Shown here piece by piece: positions 1 to 8,105 of a DNA stretch of 64,000 nucleotides; the stretch's first letter is position 1, and every line of letters begins with the position of its first letter. Under the pieces are notes generated by a model, which worked only from the letters and a program-made list of their open reading frames with translations, was not told where the DNA came from and did no database searches. Made by a program: the position numbers and the translations under genes. Location of the stretch: the NCBI GenBank assembly GCA_036557785.1, contig DATBGZ010000030.1:56777-120776 (forward strand). Reading direction: 5' to 3'. This stretch comes from DATBGZ01 sp036557785 (GTDB lineage Bacteria; Actinomycetota; Actinomycetes; Mycobacteriales; Micromonosporaceae).

Positions 1-577
1 CCCAGACCAGCTCGCCCTGCGACGTACACAGCTCGAGCCCGGTCACGTGGTGCACGGTGAAGCCGTACTTGACGCACTTCGCCCCACCCGAGTTCTCGGC
101 CACGTTGCCGCCGATCGAGCAGACCGCCTGGCTTGACGGATCGGGGGCGTAGAACCAGCCGTCCTCCGCGACGGCACGGCTGATCGCGAGGTTGACCACG
201 CCCGGCTCCACCACGGCCCGACCGTTGACGAGGTCCACCTGCAGGATCTCGCGCATCCGGCTGGTCACGATCAACACGCCGTCGGCGTGGGGCAACGCGC
301 CGCCGGAGAGCCCGGTGCCGGAGCCCCGAGCGACCCATGGCACGCCCGCGTCACGACACGCGAGGACGACTTTTCGTACCTGCTCTGCTGATTCCGGCAG
401 TACGACCAGTGCCGGTACGGTCCGGTAATGTGCCAGCCCGTCGCATTCGTAGGTCCGTCGAGCCGCCTCGTCTGTCACGACGGCGGCCGCGCCGAGCTGG
501 GTACGTAGCCGCTGTGCCAGTGCGGGAACGGGCGCGCGGGGTGTGGGCGGGACCTGGGGATCGGTCGCCGCTCGCAT
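1..577 (-). CDS. FAD-linked oxidase, GlcD/D-lactate dehydrogenase type (N-terminal part, cut by window edge)
   Basis: This is the N-terminal 192 residues of an FAD-dependent 2-hydroxyacid oxidase; the C-terminus lies beyond base 1. The family oxidises glycolate, D-lactate or related 2-hydroxyacids using a PCMH-type FAD domain. The FAD diphosphate-binding signature GSGTGLSGG sits at residues 85-93 and the second conserved block SIGGNVAENSGG at 154-165, both intact. I read the start as the ATG whose first base is 577. It shares the CATG at 575-578 with the ATG of the divergent GGDEF-EAL gene, so one or both genes may really start further in. The exact substrate cannot be told from this fragment. 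Confidence 0.85.
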   Translation of the reverse strand, partial: MRAATDPQVPPTPRAPVPALAQRLRTQLGAAAVVTDEAARRTYECDGLAHYRTVPALVVLPESAEQVRKVVLACRDAGVPWVARGSGTGLSGGALPHADGVLIVTSRMREILQVDLVNGRAVVEPGVVNLAISRAVAEDGWFYAPDPSSQAVCSIGGNVAENSGGAKCVKYGFTVHHVTGLELCTSQGELVW

Positions 578-3020
578 GAGACCGATCCTGCCGTCCGGGT
601 TGGTCCCCGACAACCCAAAGACAGCGCGTGCTCCCACAACTACGGTGCGCGCCTGGCGCTCGCGAGCGTCGATCGCTCTCACGATCGGGTACTGGGCCAC
701 GGTCGTCCTCGCCGTAGCGGCGACGGCAGTGACGACGGCACTGGCCACGTCAGCGTCGGTCGTCGACACCGAACCCGGTGACACCCTGGCCGCTCTGACC
801 GGCCTGCTGCCGAGCCTGATCGCGGTCGTCGCCATCGTCGTCGGGATCACGCGCAACGAGCCGACGCGCCGCTGGCCCTGGCTGCTCGTCGCGCTCACCA
901 TCGGCGCGTGGTCCATCGGCGGCGACGTCTATGCGGACCTCGTACGACATCCGGCCCTGACGGACGAGCTCACCATGCTGGGGGCGGTCGACCTGCTCTA
1001 TGCGGTCGGGTTCGTCACGCTCGCGGCGGCGCTGCTGCGGTTGCGCCGCTCCTCCCGTAACGGGCTGGCACCGGCGGGTGTGCTCGACACCCTCACCGTG
1101 ACCCTGATCCTGCTGCTCCTGGTCTGGGTGACGGTGATCAGCCCGGACGGCCCCGGGCCCTGGGCGCTGGGGGACCCGACCGTGGCCGTGTACCTCCTGG
1201 GTGACGCGTTGATCGTCGCCACAGCGGTCCGGCTGGTCATCGTCGGCCCGCCGACGCCTGCCGTGCTGGCACTCGTCGGCGCTGCCGCGGCGAGGTTCGT
1301 CGCGGATCTGGCCCATGGCCTCACCGCGTCCGGCACGACGGGTTCGCTCGGGATCCTGGAGGTCATCGGCAGCGGGCTCGCGGCCGGCTGCCTCGGTTGG
1401 GCCGCACTGGACCCGTCGATGACTCGCCTCACCGAGTCCGAGACCGAACCGGCGCGCCGACCGAGTCTGCGGCGGTTCTGGGTCTTCGCGCTGCCCGCCC
1501 TCGTCGTGCCGGTGATCCTCTTCGCCCAGGCCGTCGCCGGCAGAGTCCACGACGGCATGGTGCTCGCGGTACTCGGCGCGGCGCTCACGCTCGTCGCGCT
1601 CGCCCGGGTCGCCGCCACCGGGGAGAGCCAGAGCCGCTCGCTCGCGTACCGGGCTCGCACGGACACGCTCACCGGCCTGGCCAACCGGATCCACCTGATG
1701 GAATGCCTCGCCGACACCGGCGGCCCACGGTGGTCGGCCGTCGTGCTCGTCGACCTCGACGAGTTCCGGCAGCTCAACGACGAGCAGGGGCCTTCGGTCG
1801 GTGACGAGGTGCTCGCCACGCTCGCCGGTCGCCTCCGCCGCCTCGGCGGGCCGGAGGACCTGGTGGCGCGCTTCGGCGGTGACGAGTTCGCGATCCTGGT
1901 CGCTGCCGCGGATCGCGACATCGCCGCGCTCACCACCGAGGTGGTCGCGGCGACCGGCGCACCGGTCCTGATCGGCCGCCACCGGTTGCCCGTCAGCGCC
2001 TGCGTCGGCATCGCGGTGCGCCCGGAGTCGGGCTCGAGCACGACCGGCTCGGGTCCGGGCCCTGCCGCCGGCGAGGAGATGCTGCGCCGTGCCGGCCTCG
2101 CGCTGCGCGCCGCCAAGGCGGCCGGACCGGGCGAGTGGTGCCGGTACGACTCGGACCGGCACGGGCAGCTCATCGAGCGGATCAGGCTGCGGGAGTCGCT
2201 GCACCGCGCGGTCGACGAAGGTTCCTTCCAGCTCTCGTACCAACCGATCGTGGAGATCGCGACGGACGCCACCGTGGGCTTCGAGGCGCTGGTCCGGTGG
2301 ACCCACCCGACGCGGGGCATCATCCAGCCATCGGAGTTCATCTCGGTAGCCGAGGAGGCCGGCCTCATCGAGCCGATCGGCGACCTCGTGCTGCGCACGG
2401 CGGTCACCGAGGCGGCCGGCTGGTCCTCCACGGCCGAGGTCTACATCAGCGTCAACGTCTCGCCGTTGCAGCTGCGCGGGCCGGGCTTCGCCGACCGGGT
2501 CGAGGAGGTGCTGCTCTCGTCCGGTCACCCCGCGCACCGCCTCGTGCTGGAGCTGACGGAGAGCGTGGTGACCACGCCGGCCGAACACGTGTGGGTGGAG
2601 CTCGCGGCGCTGCGTGACATGGGCGTGCGACTCGCGCTCGACGACTTCGGCACTGGGTTCTCCTCGCTGAGCTACCTCGAACAGACCCCGATCGGCGTGA
2701 TCAAGATGGACAAGTCCTTTGTGGACTCTCTGGTCCCGTCGGACCGTCAGCGCCGGGTGGTCGCGGGCATCCTCGCGATGGCCCACGACATCGGCCTCGA
2801 GGTGGTCGCCGAGGGAGTCGAGACGACGGCCGAGCGCGACCTGCTCGCCGAGCTCGGCTGCCGGTTCGGCCAGGGCTACCTCTACGCGCCGCCACTCTCG
2901 AGCACCGAGGTCGTTCGTTGGCTCACCCACCCGGCCATGCGGTCGACCGGCGGGGCCGCCGCGGGTACGGTGCACGAGGATCCGGACCACGAGGAGGAGC
3001 AGATCGATGCCGGATGCTGA
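576..3020 (+). CDS. Membrane-bound GGDEF-EAL c-di-GMP turnover protein
   Basis: A tandem diguanylate cyclase/phosphodiesterase of about 814 residues. The first 310 or so residues hold several hydrophobic segments, suggesting a multi-pass membrane sensor (MASE-like) domain. The GGDEF motif is intact at about residues 434-438. The usual RxxD inhibitory site just upstream reads GPED, so product inhibition through an I-site looks lost. The EAL motif is at about 570-572, with the other catalytic blocks (ELTES, DDFGTGFSSL, K.DKSF, EGVET) all present, so phosphodiesterase activity is expected. The start is uncertain: ATG 576 overlaps the divergent oxidase start, and an in-frame GTG at 645 is an alternative. 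It is followed by a 14-base overlap with the next gene. Confidence 0.9.
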   Translation: MRPILPSGLVPDNPKTARAPTTTVRAWRSRASIALTIGYWATVVLAVAATAVTTALATSASVVDTEPGDTLAALTGLLPSLIAVVAIVVGITRNEPTRRWPWLLVALTIGAWSIGGDVYADLVRHPALTDELTMLGAVDLLYAVGFVTLAAALLRLRRSSRNGLAPAGVLDTLTVTLILLLLVWVTVISPDGPGPWALGDPTVAVYLLGDALIVATAVRLVIVGPPTPAVLALVGAAAARFVADLAHGLTASGTTGSLGILEVIGSGLAAGCLGWAALDPSMTRLTESETEPARRPSLRRFWVFALPALVVPVILFAQAVAGRVHDGMVLAVLGAALTLVALARVAATGESQSRSLAYRARTDTLTGLANRIHLMECLADTGGPRWSAVVLVDLDEFRQLNDEQGPSVGDEVLATLAGRLRRLGGPEDLVARFGGDEFAILVAAADRDIAALTTEVVAATGAPVLIGRHRLPVSACVGIAVRPESGSSTTGSGPGPAAGEEMLRRAGLALRAAKAAGPGEWCRYDSDRHGQLIERIRLRESLHRAVDEGSFQLSYQPIVEIATDATVGFEALVRWTHPTRGIIQPSEFISVAEEAGLIEPIGDLVLRTAVTEAAGWSSTAEVYISVNVSPLQLRGPGFADRVEEVLLSSGHPAHRLVLELTESVVTTPAEHVWVELAALRDMGVRLALDDFGTGFSSLSYLEQTPIGVIKMDKSFVDSLVPSDRQRRVVAGILAMAHDIGLEVVAEGVETTAERDLLAELGCRFGQGYLYAPPLSSTEVVRWLTHPAMRSTGGAAAGTVHEDPDHEEEQIDAGC

Positions 3021-3399
3021 CCTGCTGGCCCGGGTGCGCCGGATCTGCCTGGCCCTGCCCGAGGTGACCGAGCGGCTCAGCCATGGCGCCCCGACCTGGT
3101 TCGTGCGCGATAAGTCGACGTTTGTCAACCTCTGGCGCGACGGCCACCATGACCTGGAGTTCCCGCACCTCACGGTCGCGGCGCCCCCGGGTGCCCAGCA
3201 GGCCTTGATCGCGGGCGAGCCCGACCGATTCTTCCGCCCGCCCTACGTCGGGCATCGTGGTTGGGTTGGTCTGCGGCTGGACCGGCCCGTGGATTGGGCT
3301 GAGGTTGCCGAGCTCTGCGAGGACGCCTACCGTACGGTCGCGCCGGCCACTCTCGTCCGCATCCTGGACGCCCGCTCGGGTCAGGACCGCAGGTCGTAG
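3007..3399 (+). CDS. MmcQ/YjbR family protein
   Basis: A 130-residue protein of the MmcQ/YjbR (DUF419, double wing-like DNA-binding fold) family. Family hallmarks are the early LPEVTERLSHG block, the WFV...FVNLW strand region and the FFRPPYVGHRGWVGLRLD segment near the C-terminus. The start ATG 3007 has a GAGGAGGAG ribosome-binding site and overlaps the end of the GGDEF-EAL gene, so the two are translationally coupled. The molecular function of the family is not established; it is often annotated as DNA-binding or phosphoribosylglycinamide-like. It converges on, and overlaps by 19 bases, the membrane protein gene on the other strand. Confidence 0.85.
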   Translation: MPDADLLARVRRICLALPEVTERLSHGAPTWFVRDKSTFVNLWRDGHHDLEFPHLTVAAPPGAQQALIAGEPDRFFRPPYVGHRGWVGLRLDRPVDWAEVAELCEDAYRTVAPATLVRILDARSGQDRRS

Positions 3400-3878
3400 C
3401 CGCGGAAGGCAGGGCGTCGGTCTTTGTCGGGAACGAGGACGTTGATCGCCCAACTCACGACAGAGACGATGACCGCGCCCCAGAGCGCGCTCCAGAAGCC
3501 GTGCACGGCGAATGGCAGGTGCAGCGACCGGGCCAGCCACCCGACGAAGATGAAGAGCAGTGCGTTGACCACCAACGCGATGAGCCAGAACGTGCCGACG
3601 TAGAGCAGGCAGCCCAGCACCTTGATCACCGGCTTGAGGACCGTGTTCACGAGGCCGAAGATCACCGCGACGGCGAAGAGCGTCAGTGCGCTGACCCAGC
3701 CGCTGGAACCGGAGACGCTGATCCCGGGAAGCGCGGTGGCGACCCACAGCCCCACGGCCGTCGCCACGGTGCGCACCAGAAATCGCAGAACCTCGTTGAG
3801 CACCGGGACACCCAAACCGAACGGAATTCGCACAGATCGCACCGACCCATTGTGGCCGCCACGGCCCCGGCGTGCCAT
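3381..3878 (-). CDS. Small four-helix membrane protein, phage-holin-family (putative membrane protein)
   Basis: About 165 residues with four hydrophobic helices: FLVRTVATAVGLWVATAL, a segment ending in VFGLVNTVLKP, LGCLLYVGTFWLIALVVNALLF, and a last one around WGAVIVSVVSWAINVLV. The NTVLKPVIKVLG block is typical of the widespread actinobacterial 'phage holin family' (DUF360-like) membrane proteins, which are chromosomal housekeeping proteins of unknown role rather than phage genes. The start is unclear: ATG 3878 has a GCGAGG-like site, but GTG codons at 3833 and 3803 are closer to the conserved region. Confidence 0.75.
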   Translation of the reverse strand: MARRGRGGHNGSVRSVRIPFGLGVPVLNEVLRFLVRTVATAVGLWVATALPGISVSGSSGWVSALTLFAVAVIFGLVNTVLKPVIKVLGCLLYVGTFWLIALVVNALLFIFVGWLARSLHLPFAVHGFWSALWGAVIVSVVSWAINVLVPDKDRRPAFRGYDLRS

Positions 3879-4209
3879 GGTGATCAACCTCGCCCCGCAC
3901 CCGCCGTGTCCACGCCGGCCGGAAGCTGCAGGTGAGGGCCCATGAGTCACAGCAATGACTCAGCGCACGCTCAGCGTCGACTGGACCTGACGGGGAACCA
4001 TGGCGTAACCGGATGCGTTATGAGGGTTGCAAGGGTGATCATGCGGTCGCTCATTGTAGCGCCCATCACGAAGTTGTGACCGTTTTTCCAGGTCGGAACG
4101 GAATCCGGGGTGGGGGGCGTCTGTTGTGTCAGGGGTACCTGCCGGGGGCGGCAGCTACAACGTCCACGCCGAAGACGAGGGGCGCGGACCAAAGACGGAG
4201 GGTGGCGAC
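3879..4209. other. Intergenic region between membrane protein and sigma factor genes
   Basis: About 330 bases without a credible gene. It contains the GGAAT-N18-GTT promoter for the sigma factor (annotated separately) and about 80 bases of its 5' leader. Nothing else was recognised. Confidence 0.5.
4100..4125 (+). promoter_or_regulatory. SigR/SigH-type promoter of the sigma factor gene (GGAAT-N18-GTT)
   Basis: GGAAT at 4100-4104 and GTT at 4123-4125 are separated by exactly 18 bases, the consensus for SigR (Streptomyces) and SigH (Mycobacterium) thiol-stress sigma factors. The expected transcription start is near 4131, about 80 bases before the GTG start at 4210. This matches the known control of hrdD by SigR and of sigB by SigH in other actinomycetes. 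Confidence 0.65.
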
Positions 4210-5172
4210 GTGGAGCGGATGAAGACGGTACTGCGCACGGACGAGGTGGCCGAGGAGCGCGACCTGGTCGGTGTGTACCTGCACGAGATCTCCAAGACCC
4301 CCCTGCTCGATGCCGCGCAGGAGGTAGACCTGGCCAAGGCCATCGAGGCTGGGCTCTACGCTGAGCGGCTGCTCGACACCGAGGACCAGCCTGAGGGCGC
4401 GACGATGCCCAAGGGCGTGACCGACGACGAACTGCGCCGGCTGGTGGCCGAGGGTGAGGACGCGAAGGACCGCTTCATCCGCGCCAACCTGCGGCTGGTC
4501 GTCTCGATCGCGCGCCGGTATGTACGGTCCGGAATGCCCATGCTCGACCTGATCCAGGAGGGCAACACGGGTCTGGTCCGCGCGGTCGAGAAGTTCGACT
4601 ACGTGCGGGGGTACAAGTTCTCGACCTACGCCACGTGGTGGATCCGGCAGGCGATCAGCCGGGCCATCGCGCAGCAGGAGCGCACGGTGCGGCTGCCGGT
4701 GCACCTCGTCGAGGACGTGAATCGGATGCGCAACGTGGCGCGGCAGCTTACCCGTGAGTACGGGACCGAGCCCGAGCCCGAGCAGATCGCGGTGGCCATG
4801 GACGTTCCCCCGGACCGGGTGCGCGAGCTCATGCGCTGGTCGCAGGACACCGTGTCGCTCGACACCCCGGTGGGCGACGACGGCGACACGAACCTCGGCG
4901 ACCTGGTGGCGGACACCGACGCTCCGTCGCCGGAGGATGTCGTGCTCGCCGGGATGGAGCGGACCCGCATCGAGGGGCTGCTCAACCACCTCGACGACCG
5001 GTCGGCCGGCATCATGCGGGCCCGGTACGGCCTCGAGGACGGCCGGGAGCACTCGCTGACCGAGGTCGCGACGCGGTTCTCACTCTCGCGCGAGCGCATC
5101 CGTCAGCTGGAGATCCAGGCGCTGGGCCGGCTGCGTGAGCTGGCCCGGGCGGAGGGCCTGCGGGCCGCATAA
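4210..5172 (+). CDS. RNA polymerase sigma factor, SigB/HrdD-type (group 2 sigma-70)
   Basis: A 320-residue group 2 sigma-70 factor lacking the long acidic region 1.1 of the principal sigma factor. Region 1.2 (DLVGVYLHEISKTPLLD), region 2 (RFIRANLRLVVSIARRYV through WWIRQAISRAIAQQERTVRLP), region 3 and the region 4 helix-turn-helix (LSRERIRQLEIQALGRLR) are all present. It would direct RNA polymerase to stress or alternative housekeeping promoters. I chose GTG 4210 because GGAGGG lies seven bases upstream. An upstream GTG (4126) sits almost at the predicted promoter and is unlikely. A SigR-type promoter precedes the gene and a strong palindromic terminator follows it. Confidence 0.9.
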   Translation: MERMKTVLRTDEVAEERDLVGVYLHEISKTPLLDAAQEVDLAKAIEAGLYAERLLDTEDQPEGATMPKGVTDDELRRLVAEGEDAKDRFIRANLRLVVSIARRYVRSGMPMLDLIQEGNTGLVRAVEKFDYVRGYKFSTYATWWIRQAISRAIAQQERTVRLPVHLVEDVNRMRNVARQLTREYGTEPEPEQIAVAMDVPPDRVRELMRWSQDTVSLDTPVGDDGDTNLGDLVADTDAPSPEDVVLAGMERTRIEGLLNHLDDRSAGIMRARYGLEDGREHSLTEVATRFSLSRERIRQLEIQALGRLRELARAEGLRAA

Positions 5173-5190
5173 GCACTGCAAGCTCCGACA

Positions 5191-5230
5191 CGAAGGGGGG
5201 CCGGCGCAATGACGCGCCGGCCCCCCTTCG
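5191..5230. terminator. Bidirectional terminator between the sigma factor gene and pstB
   Basis: A perfect 17-bp stem (CGAAGGGGGGCCGGCGC and its complement) encloses a six-base loop. It lies between two convergent genes. There is no long T-run on either side, as is usual in high-GC actinomycetes. Confidence 0.8.
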
Positions 5231-5243
5231 TCTGTATGTCGGC

Positions 5244-6104
5244 CTACCCGAAGCGGCCCGCGATGTAGTCCTCGGTGCGCTTCTCCCTGGGGTTGGTGAA
5301 GATCCTCGGCGTGTCGTCGTACTCGACGAGGCGCCCATAGCGGACCCCGCTCGGGTCCACGTCCGCGGTGAAGAAGGCCGTACGGTTGCTGACCCGCGCC
5401 GCCTGCTGCATGTTGTGGGTGACGATCACGATGGTGTATTCGAACGCCAACTCGTACATCAGGTCTTCGATCTTCGACGTGGCGATGGGGTCCAGTGCCG
5501 AGCATGGCTCGTCCATGAGGATCACCTCGGGCCGCACCGCGATGGTGCGGGCGATGCACAGCCGCTGCTGCTGCCCGCCGGACAGGGCCAGGCCGCTGGT
5601 CTTGAGCTTGTCCTTCACCTCGTCCCAGAGCGCGGCCCCCCGCAGCGCCTGCTCGACCATGGCGTCCATGTTGCCCTTGATCTTGTTGATCCGAAGGCCG
5701 TAGGCGACGTTGTCATAGATGGACTTCGGGAACGGGTTGGGCTTCTGGAACACCATGCCGATGCGTCGGCGGACCTGGATCGGGTCCACGTCGCGCGCGT
5801 AGATGTCCGTGCCGTGGAACGTCACCTCGCCCTCGACGCGGGCGCCGGGGATGAGGTCGTTCATCCGGTTCAGCGAGCGCAGGATCGTGGACTTGCCGCA
5901 GCCCGAAGGGCCGATCAGCGCGGTGATCTGGTTCTTCGCGACCGCCATCGTGGTGCCGCGGACCGCCTCGTAGTCGCCATAGAAGACGCTCACGTTCTGC
6001 ATATCGAGCACGATCGGCCCTGCCGTGGGCGCCTCGCCGCGATTGCTGATGGGACCGCCTGCCCGCCTCAGGTCGACGGTCACACGCTCGGTCGAGTGGG
6101 TCAT
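5244..6104 (-). CDS. pstB: Phosphate ABC transporter ATP-binding protein PstB
   Basis: The 286-residue ATPase of the high-affinity phosphate importer. Walker A is GPSGCGKST, the Q-loop lies in VFQKPNPFP, the ABC signature is LSGGQQQR and Walker B is ILMDEPCSALDP; the H-loop THN follows. The VFQKPNPFPKSIYDNV and DEPCSALDPIAT blocks are characteristic of PstB. The start ATG 6104 has an AAGGAGCG ribosome-binding site and lies three bases after the pstA stop. It is the last gene of pstS-pstC-pstA-pstB; no phoU is adjacent in this window. Confidence 0.97.
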   Translation of the reverse strand: MTHSTERVTVDLRRAGGPISNRGEAPTAGPIVLDMQNVSVFYGDYEAVRGTTMAVAKNQITALIGPSGCGKSTILRSLNRMNDLIPGARVEGEVTFHGTDIYARDVDPIQVRRRIGMVFQKPNPFPKSIYDNVAYGLRINKIKGNMDAMVEQALRGAALWDEVKDKLKTSGLALSGGQQQRLCIARTIAVRPEVILMDEPCSALDPIATSKIEDLMYELAFEYTIVIVTHNMQQAARVSNRTAFFTADVDPSGVRYGRLVEYDDTPRIFTNPREKRTEDYIAGRFG

Positions 6105-6107
6105 GGA

Positions 6108-7019
6108 TCAGCGCTCCTTAATGGCAAAGCGAGCTGCGAGGAACCGGCCTAACGCGGTCAGGATGAACACGATGGCAACGAGGGTCAGCGCGGCGCCCCA
6201 GGCCCGGTCGTTGGCCGGAGCGTACGGCTGCTGCGCGTTCGAGAAGATCTGGGCGGGCAACGACGTGTTCGCGCCGAATAGGCTCCAGTTCGGTCGGTAG
6301 ATGAGCCCGATCACCAGGTAGATCGGGGCGGTCTCCCCGGCGGCACGGGCGATGGCCAACAGTGCCCCGCTGGTGATGCCCGAGGCGGAGGCGGGCAGCA
6401 CGACCGACACGATCGTGCGCCAGCGGCGAGCACCGAGCGCGAGGCTCGCCTGTCGCAGCTCCTCCGGCACGAGGTTCAACATCTCCTCGCTCGTGCGGAT
6501 GATGACGGGCAGCATCAGACTGCCGAGTGCGAGGGCGGCGGCCAGCCCGTTCTGTTCGTGGGTGAGCAGGACCACGCTGATGTAGATGAACAGACCCATC
6601 ATGATCGATGGCACGCCGGTCATGACGTCGGCCATGGTTCTGATCAGCCGGCCGAGCGGTCGCTGTTTTCCGTACTCCGCCAAATAGATGGCCCCGAGGA
6701 CGCCGAGCGGAATCGCCATCACCGAGGCAAAGCCGACCGTCACGATGGTGCCGACGATCGCCGGTCCCATGCCGCCGCCGATTGTCGTGGGCTGATGAGG
6801 GATGCGATCGGTGAGGAAGCTCCAGCTCATCGCCCCCCCGCCCTTGCGGATGAGGTAGTACACCACGAACCCGATAGGCACGGCCGCGACCGCGACCGAC
6901 AGCCAGATAGCGGTCCTGGCTACGAGATCGGTGAGTCTGCGTCCGCGGGAGAGCGTCGCCCGGCGCAGATCGTCCGGGACGCTTGTCGAGAGCGGCGCAA
7001 TCCCTGATGTGGTCGTCAT
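6108..7019 (-). CDS. pstA: Phosphate ABC transporter permease PstA
   Basis: The 303-residue inner-membrane permease of the phosphate importer. It has about six transmembrane helices and the binding-protein-dependent permease loop around EELRQASLALGARRWRTI, which docks on PstB. ATG 7019 is chosen because it overlaps the pstC stop by four bases (ATGA) and is preceded by AAGGGGGCG. The downstream segment GLIYRPNW is typical of PstA. Confidence 0.95.
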   Translation of the reverse strand: MTTTSGIAPLSTSVPDDLRRATLSRGRRLTDLVARTAIWLSVAVAAVPIGFVVYYLIRKGGGAMSWSFLTDRIPHQPTTIGGGMGPAIVGTIVTVGFASVMAIPLGVLGAIYLAEYGKQRPLGRLIRTMADVMTGVPSIMMGLFIYISVVLLTHEQNGLAAALALGSLMLPVIIRTSEEMLNLVPEELRQASLALGARRWRTIVSVVLPASASGITSGALLAIARAAGETAPIYLVIGLIYRPNWSLFGANTSLPAQIFSNAQQPYAPANDRAWGAALTLVAIVFILTALGRFLAARFAIKER

Positions 7020-8017
7020 GCCGTCGCCCCCTTCATGCGCACCTCGGCTCGCCGAACGATGAACCGCGCAGCGTAGTTGACGATGAGGGTCAACGCGAAC
7101 AGGACCACGCCACAACCGATCAGCGCCTCGCGCCCGGGGTACGAACCGGGGTCGCCAAAGTTCAGGACGATGACGGCCGGCAGTGCGTGCCCACCGTCGA
7201 ACAGGTTGGGTGTTACGTGTACCGCCGCCCCGATCGTCAGCGCGACCGCGATCGTCTCGCCCATCGCGCGCCCGAGACCGAGGATGACGGCGCCGACCAT
7301 ACCGCCAAAGCTGTGCGGGAACACGGCAGCCCTGATCATCTCCCAGCGGGTCGCACCGAGCGACAGAGCCGCATGTTTGTCTGCTGTGGGAACCGTGGCG
7401 AACACCTCTCGGGTCACCGAGGTGATGATCGGCACGATCATGATCGCCACGATGATCCCCGCGGTCATGAAGCTTCGCCCCGACGAGACCGGCTCGCCGA
7501 AGAGCTTGCCGAGGATGGGCACGCGACCGACCGTCTTGTGCACCCCGTCATACGCATGGAAGAGAGCCGGCGCCACCACCAGAATGCCGAGCAGGCCGAA
7601 GACTACCGAGGGGACGGCGGCGAGCAGGTCGATGATCGTCGTGACGCTGGAGCGGACCCGCTTGGGTGCCAACTCCGTGATGAACAGGGCGATGCCGATG
7701 GAGACGGGCACGGCAACGACCAAGGCGATCAGGGAGACGACCACCGTGCCGTAGGTGAACGCGAGGGTTCCGAACTGTGCCTTGGCCGGACCGTCGCCAT
7801 CCGGGTCGTTGGGCACCCAGGTGGTGCTCGTAAAGAAACTCAGGCCCTGGTAGCGGAACGCCGGCCAGGCCTGAGTCACGGTTGTGATGAAGATCAGGGC
7901 AAGGATCGCCAGCACCAGAATGCCCGCGATAAGGGCAGCTGTGGAGAAGGTGCGGTCGGCGATGGCCCCGCGCCCTCGTCGGTGCAGAGCGGGGCTCTGC
8001 CGCTCATTCAATGTCAT
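7016..8017 (-). CDS. pstC: Phosphate ABC transporter permease PstC
   Basis: The 333-residue partner permease of PstA. The N-terminus is cytoplasmic, followed by about six helices. The permease loop KHAALSLGATRWEMIRAAVFP contacts PstB. The start ATG 8017 has an ACAGGAGCG site. It follows pstS after an 88-base gap that contains a strong hairpin, so transcript levels probably fall between pstS and pstC. Confidence 0.95.
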   Translation of the reverse strand: MTLNERQSPALHRRGRGAIADRTFSTAALIAGILVLAILALIFITTVTQAWPAFRYQGLSFFTSTTWVPNDPDGDGPAKAQFGTLAFTYGTVVVSLIALVVAVPVSIGIALFITELAPKRVRSSVTTIIDLLAAVPSVVFGLLGILVVAPALFHAYDGVHKTVGRVPILGKLFGEPVSSGRSFMTAGIIVAIMIVPIITSVTREVFATVPTADKHAALSLGATRWEMIRAAVFPHSFGGMVGAVILGLGRAMGETIAVALTIGAAVHVTPNLFDGGHALPAVIVLNFGDPGSYPGREALIGCGVVLFALTLIVNYAARFIVRRAEVRMKGATA

Positions 8018-8038
8018 GTATCGCTCCTGTACGGCTTC

Positions 8039-8080
8039 GCGCCGCCGGGGTTCGGGAAGCGGTCCCGACCCCGGCGGCGC
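8039..8080 (-). terminator. Intra-operon hairpin between pstS and pstC (attenuator or mRNA stabiliser)
   Basis: Arms 8039-8056 and 8064-8080 pair over 17 bp with one bulged base and a short loop. No T-run follows. In binding-protein-dependent transporter operons such a hairpin typically keeps the binding protein mRNA more abundant than the permease mRNA. Confidence 0.7.
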
Positions 8081-8105
8081 TCAGCGGCGATCCTTCGTGT
8101 GGAGC

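Noticed and set aside
750..3173. Long open frame on the minus strand opposite the GGDEF-EAL gene
   Set aside because: It is a low-complexity Arg/Gly-rich frame produced by high third-position GC; the plus-strand protein has intact catalytic motifs.
3381..3878. Phage gene because of the 'holin family' similarity
   Set aside because: This membrane family is chromosomal and common in actinomycetes; no other phage genes are nearby.
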